Assembly: GCF_900141755.1 (NCBI RefSeq)
Contig: NZ_LT670844.1
Span: 5,146,001-5,210,000 of the forward strand
From: Bradyrhizobium lablabi
GTDB lineage: Bacteria; Pseudomonadota; Alphaproteobacteria; Rhizobiales; Xanthobacteraceae
DNA length: 64,000 nt
Direction of reading: 5' to 3'
Below the pieces are notes generated by a model, which searched no databases, was not told where the DNA came from, and saw only the letters and a list, made by a program, of their open reading frames with translations. The position numbers were made by a program, and so were the translations under genes. Shown in pieces: positions 60,392 to 64,000 of this stretch (its first letter is position 1; each line of letters begins with the position of its first letter).

Positions 60392-60640
60392 TCATTGTGA
60401 GACGACTGCGACTAAGATTCGGATAAAACAATAGACGAGCCCAAAAATCATGAGGGTCAGCACACTCGCCTTAGTCCAGTACTGCTTGGGTTGGGCAGTT
60501 TTCGAGATTGGCGTAGGCACAGGATGGCTACGATCGAGCACCATGCCACGGACCAATAGTAGCCACAGACGATTGCCAAACAGGGCGATGCCGCCCGCCA
60601 AAAGGATTAAAGCGATAATAGCTCCAATCGGAATATTCAT
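60392..60640 (-). CDS. small two-helix membrane protein
   Basis: An 82-residue protein with hydrophobic segments at about 5-30 and 60-80, joined by a polar Pro-rich loop (DRSHPVPTPISKTAQPKQYW). TTGGAAA precedes the ATG. No known family; the reading is supported only by composition. Confidence 0.5.
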   Translation of the reverse strand: MNIPIGAIIALILLAGGIALFGNRLWLLLVRGMVLDRSHPVPTPISKTAQPKQYWTKASVLTLMIFGLVYCFIRILVAVVSQ

Positions 60641-60687
60641 TTTTCCAACTAGCTTGAAATAAAAGAGACCGCCAACTGAGGAGCCTA

Positions 60688-60755
60688 TTCGCAGGTAGGC
60701 CGGGCCGGATCGCCCCCAGGGACACCGGCCCCTTACCGGGCCTTCGACCTGCGAA
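60688..60755. other. GC-rich imperfect hairpin, possible structured RNA
   Basis: TTCGCAGGT (60688-60696) and ACCTGCGAA (60747-60755) close a 50-base interior with further GGCCGG/CCGGCC pairing. It lies between divergent genes with little else in the 331-base interval (60641-60971). It could be a small RNA, a repeat element or a terminator without T tract. Confidence 0.35.
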
Positions 60756-60971
60756 GGCAGGAATATCAGAAAAACTCCACCACTCGAGAAATCAAACTAG
60801 GCGACTGAGGGTCGAAACAGGCCAGTACCCAATACTGCATGGGGAATACCGACTTTCTGCGCTTGGTCTGCTACGATATCTCTTCGTTAGGAGTTGGGTT
60901 TATCATGGAATTGATTCGGGTCTTTGCGACAACGATACGTTGGTCGATCTCAATTCCAAAGGACGTATACA

Positions 60972-62426
60972 ATGGGCCGGCTTCGACCTCGTTTCAAAAG
61001 CCATGAGCAGAGCAGAACAAAGCGCTCTGCGACCGATCTGTACGACGCCGCCGTGCGCCACTTTTTGTCCAAACGATATGGACCGGCCGAAGACCGCTGT
61101 CGGCAGGCATTAACGCTTGATCCGAAGCACGCGGATTCGCTCCATCTTCTTGGTTTGGTCCACTGGCAGACCAACAGGCTGGATTTGGCCGTCGATCTGA
61201 TCGCCTCGGCAATCAGATGCAATCCGAACAATCACGAATATTTCTTGAATCTCGGGGAGCTGCTTCGAGACCAGAACAAGTTGGATGACGCCAGGAAAAG
61301 CTTCGACATCGCGATCAAGCTGGCTCCAAATCGGGCCGCGGGTTGGATCAAATTAGGAAACCTGCTGCGAATACAGCGTAGATACGATGAAGTGTTGCTG
61401 ACCTATGAGCATGCTTTTACGCTCGATCCCAACAATGCGGAGGCATCAGCTCTGAGCGGCGGCGTCTTGCTCGAATTAGGCCGGTATGAGGAGGCGCTCG
61501 CCAAGTGCGATCTTTCGCTGGCCATTTCCCCGGATCAGGTTGAAGCTCTCTGTGTCAAAGGTGATTGCCTGCGCAATCTCGGTAGGACTGCAGAGGCAGC
61601 GGCTAGCTATCGGCGGGCATCTGAGTTAGAGCCGGACCGTGTGTCTGTCTGGCGGTTGCTTGGAAAAGTGCTTGAGCAACTCGGGGATCGTGACGGCGCG
61701 ATCAAGGCCTTACGCCGGGCGCGTGAAATAGATCCTTCCGATCCGTTCGGTGCGAGCGTCGAACTGATGCGGCTGGGCGCTGACGAATTGTCCGAAATGC
61801 CACCTGCCTATGTGCGTTTGCTGTTCGATCAATATGCGGCTACATTCGACACCGCTCTGGTGGAGAGTCTTGGATATCGCGGACCCTCGGTGTTGTTTGA
61901 GGCGGTGCGGTCCGCGTGCCAAGCGCATCAGAAGCCGGCCAATTTCAAACGCGCGATCGATCTCGGTTGCGGTACAGGACTGGCGGCGGTCGCCTTTGCT
62001 AAAATGGTCGATCAATTCATCGGCATCGACCTTTCGCCGGGTATGATCGAAAAGGCACGCGCCACGGGTCTCTATGCCCAGCTTAAAGTGACCGATATGC
62101 TGGAGGGTCTGCGTACGACGCCTGACTCCGGCGTAGAGCTCGTCCTCTCCGCCGACGCGATGGTCTATGTCGCCGATCTCTTTCCGGTTCTGAAGGAAGC
62201 GAGCCGTGTTCTGGCTTCCGGCGGCCTTTTGGCTTTCACCTTGGAAAGGCACGACGGCGACGGTTTTATTATGGGCGAGGGCAGGCGCTACGCTCATAGT
62301 GCTTCTTATGTGCGCGCGTCGATCGAGGCAGCCGGTCTTGTGGTGTTACAGCTTGAACAGCAATCGATCCGCTACGAGAGAAACGTGCCCGTGCCAAGCC
62401 TTGGGATCGTTGCGGAGAAATCGTGA
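60972..62426 (+). CDS. TPR protein fused to a SAM-dependent methyltransferase
   Basis: A 484-residue cytoplasmic protein. About seven TPR units cover 20-265 (AEDRCRQALTLDPKHADSLH, DDARKSFDIAIKLAPNRAAG, and so on). A class I methyltransferase domain follows: SAM motif AIDLGCGTGLAAVAFAKM (about 328-345), FIGIDLSPGMIEKAR, ELVLSADAMVYVADL and ASGGLLAFTLE. Substrate unknown; similar fusions methylate small molecules or proteins bound by the repeat arm. ATG 60972 with AGGA upstream is preferred to an earlier in-frame codon at 60924. Codon use and GC are somewhat lower than the neighbours, and an IS30 element follows. Confidence 0.88.
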   Translation: MGRLRPRFKSHEQSRTKRSATDLYDAAVRHFLSKRYGPAEDRCRQALTLDPKHADSLHLLGLVHWQTNRLDLAVDLIASAIRCNPNNHEYFLNLGELLRDQNKLDDARKSFDIAIKLAPNRAAGWIKLGNLLRIQRRYDEVLLTYEHAFTLDPNNAEASALSGGVLLELGRYEEALAKCDLSLAISPDQVEALCVKGDCLRNLGRTAEAAASYRRASELEPDRVSVWRLLGKVLEQLGDRDGAIKALRRAREIDPSDPFGASVELMRLGADELSEMPPAYVRLLFDQYAATFDTALVESLGYRGPSVLFEAVRSACQAHQKPANFKRAIDLGCGTGLAAVAFAKMVDQFIGIDLSPGMIEKARATGLYAQLKVTDMLEGLRTTPDSGVELVLSADAMVYVADLFPVLKEASRVLASGGLLAFTLERHDGDGFIMGEGRRYAHSASYVRASIEAAGLVVLQLEQQSIRYERNVPVPSLGIVAEKS

Positions 62427-62527
62427 ATTGTTCACCACGGCCGTTAAAATTCTTGGCGCCGCTCCGCTAATGGGTCATTTTCGGAAGTAGGTTCTGGCGG
62501 TTGCAGAGTCCGCTTTTCCTCTGCCGG

Positions 62528-63742
62528 CTCAACCGGTCGACGCAACACAGGCGTTAAATCTCTCTGCTGGGGTTTCAAATTGCAAGGTCTCACGTGGTCG
62601 TTCGTTTAGCTGACGAGCCACTTTGTTCAGGTAGGCTTGTGAGTGCACCGACAAGTCGGTGCCCTTCGGAAAGTACTGTCTCAGCAGGCCATTGGTGTTC
62701 TCGTTCGACCCGCGCTGCCACGGGCTTTGCGGATCGCAAAAATAGACGTCGATTTTGGTCGCCAACGTAAAGCGGCGATGATCCGTAAGTTCCTTTCCCC
62801 GGTCCCAGGTCAGGGACTTATACAGCTCCTTTGGTAGCTTCTTCGCCTGCTTGATGAGCGCGGTGACCACCGTTCGGGTGTCCTTACCGGCCACCTTGGC
62901 CAACATCACGTAGCGCGTATGACGCTCGACCAAGGTCGCGATGTAGCTGTTGTTCGGCCCGGACAGCAGATCGCCTTCCCAATGGCCAGGCACCGCTCGA
63001 TCTTCAACCGCCGCCGGTCGCTGGCGGATTGAGACGATATCCTTGATATGCCCCCGTCTATCGCCATCCGGATCGACCGGCTTGGAGCGACGCATCGAGC
63101 GCTTCGATCGAAGATGACTAAGCAGCTCTTTCTTGAGCACGCCACGGGTTTGTACAAATAAGCTGCGGTAGATCGTCTCGTGTGACACCTGATTACACTC
63201 GTCTTCAGGATGCGTTCTCTTCAGCCAGCCGGCTATCTGCTCGGGTGACCAATCCAATCTGAGCTTCCCCGCGACAGCTCGCCGTAGCCGCGGACTGCTC
63301 GCCAATTTACAGCATTTTGGACGACGAGCTCGCGCCCAGGCATTCTCATCTGCAAGTGCCGCTCGGTAGCGGTCATAGCCGCCATTACGGTTCATTTCCC
63401 GGCTCACCGTCGAGGGTGAGCGGCCAAGCAACTTGGCGATCGATCGGGCCGATCGATGTGCCGTAACACCTCTGGAAATCACCTCGCGTTCCGCGAGCGT
63501 CAATGCCAGCCTGGAGCGACGCCGCTCGGCAGGACGAATCCCACCATGCGGAGCCACCAAAAAATAGATCGACGATGACTGCTTACCAAAAGCGCGTCCG
63601 ATCGCCTTTAGCGACTCCCCGCGCTTCCAGCGATCCCATAACTCCGTTTTCTCTGCCGCAGTAAACCCTCTATGAAATTTGTGAGCCATCAAACCACACT
63701 CCATCTCTCCTTTAAGATAAAGTGTTGCGTCAACCGGTTGAG
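62528..63742 (-). mobile_element. IS30-family insertion sequence, apparently intact
   Basis: Terminal inverted repeats CTCAACCGGTCGACGCAACA + C (62528-62548) and GTGTTGCGTCAACCGGTTGA + G (63722-63742) match at 20 of 21 places. They enclose 1215 bases with one transposase gene, whose stop lies in the left repeat. Size and layout fit IS30. The target duplication cannot be judged with confidence. Confidence 0.9.
62529..63704 (-). CDS. IS30-family transposase
   Basis: A 391-residue transposase. N-terminal helix-turn-helix regions: GFTAAEKTELWDRWKRGESL and SARSIAKLLGRSPSTVSREM (about 90-115). The DDE catalytic domain has Asp in PGHWEGDLLSG, Asp in SLTWDRGKEL, and Glu in SNENTNGLLRQYFPKGT, the IS30 signature. 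ATG 63702-63704 is used; MAHKFHRG at 63687-63689 is an alternative. No frameshift seen. Confidence 0.93.
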   Translation of the reverse strand: MECGLMAHKFHRGFTAAEKTELWDRWKRGESLKAIGRAFGKQSSSIYFLVAPHGGIRPAERRRSRLALTLAEREVISRGVTAHRSARSIAKLLGRSPSTVSREMNRNGGYDRYRAALADENAWARARRPKCCKLASSPRLRRAVAGKLRLDWSPEQIAGWLKRTHPEDECNQVSHETIYRSLFVQTRGVLKKELLSHLRSKRSMRRSKPVDPDGDRRGHIKDIVSIRQRPAAVEDRAVPGHWEGDLLSGPNNSYIATLVERHTRYVMLAKVAGKDTRTVVTALIKQAKKLPKELYKSLTWDRGKELTDHRRFTLATKIDVYFCDPQSPWQRGSNENTNGLLRQYFPKGTDLSVHSQAYLNKVARQLNERPRETLQFETPAERFNACVASTG

Positions 63743-63781
63743 ACCACCCTCCATGAACGGACTTCATTGGTAGCGACATGT

Positions 63782-63828
63782 TCGCCGAAGCTCGCAGAGC
63801 GACCGCGTCCGCCGAAGCTCGCAGAGCG
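63782..63828. repeat. 20-base direct repeat beside the IS element
   Basis: CGCCGAAGCTCGCAGAGCGA occurs twice, seven bases apart, in the strip between the IS30 element and the dispersed repeat. It is typical of decayed intergenic repeats. Confidence 0.7.
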
Positions 63829-63894
63829 AAGGAGGAAGGCGGAAGCGATATCATCATGTTCTAGACGGTCACGACGGGTCTTGCGGAAAGCTCA

Positions 63895-64000
63895 CCCATC
63901 CTGCGATCGGTTGCCTGACGGGCAAATCAGTTGATCTGGTTGGTGACTGGCTTGTCCAGCCCCCTTTGCAAAAATATTTCTGTTTTTCCGAAATGCAAAT
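63895..64000. repeat. fragment of the long dispersed repeat, running off the window
   Basis: GCCTGACGGGCAAATCA and CCCCTTTGCAAAAATATT correspond, in the same order, to parts of 8164-8218 (CCCGACGGGCAAATCA, CCCCGTTTGCAAAAATATT). The element likely continues beyond the window. Confidence 0.6.

Noticed and set aside
62528..63742. IS30 element as the source of the 27-46 kb island
   Set aside because: It lies 16 kb away, is a complete simple insertion, and no partner copy is visible near the island.

Overview
The window looks like a chromosomal segment of a Bradyrhizobium-type alphaproteobacterium. The evidence is high GC, runs of alpha-typical genes (etfBA, argH-lipoprotein-lysA with a divergent tlpA, a TIGR02302/DUF4175 gene next to ftsEX, DUF2125, HIG1), many GTG/TTG starts behind strong Shine-Dalgarno sequences, and intergenic palindromes and a long dispersed repeat that I recognise from memory of Bradyrhizobium genomes. 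I saw no rRNA, tRNA or CRISPR array. Function calls rest on motif reading and memory of families; no search was run.

Layout. 0-27 kb is mostly housekeeping and metabolic: a truncated alpha/beta hydrolase, an HtrA-like protein without its catalytic triad, Nudix + DUF1810, an acyl-CoA ligase, an HNH nuclease, a ClC-type channel, a Bug-type solute-binding protein, an NHL propeller protein, a flavin monooxygenase, an Lrp regulator, DUF2855, AlkA, GluQ, a hybrid histidine kinase, YihY, HIG1, a cobalamin adenosyltransferase, etfBA, hydroxybutyryl-CoA dehydrogenase, a small YjfB-like protein, tlpA, argH, a small lipoprotein and lysA. 46-60 kb resumes this style: HIBADH-like, CMD, DUF4175, response regulator, MJ0042 zinc ribbon, ftsEX, YdcF, plsC, chaC, DUF2125, a small exported protein, a porin and two small membrane proteins. 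The right end holds a TPR-methyltransferase and an intact IS30-family element.

The unusual part is 27.2-46.1 kb, an accessory island of exported proteins between lysA and the next conserved block. It is bracketed in part by two almost identical outer-membrane beta-barrel genes (OMP-a and OMP-b, 1.1 kb direct repeat, about 12.2 kb apart). Inside and beside them are a LuxR-type regulator, a TPR protein, an Ala/Ser-repeat protein ending in an S74-type self-cleaving chaperone domain, three large exported proteins that start with VPKPTIN-type repeats (KP1, KP2, KP3), two IalB-family proteins each next to a KP gene, a truncated second copy of the KP1 promoter and signal peptide, and a small exported protein resembling the N-terminus of the OMPs. 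KP3 carries what looks like a pre-toxin region and a C-terminal toxin module. It is followed three bases later by a probable immunity gene and then an alpha/alpha-toroid protein. A palindrome, ACCCAATTGGGT or a close variant, lies between the regulator and OMP-a, before KP1, in the duplicated leader before KP2, and behind the regulator, suggesting a small local regulon. My reading is a surface or polymorphic-toxin system under local control; the parts are visible in sequence, but the joint function is inference.
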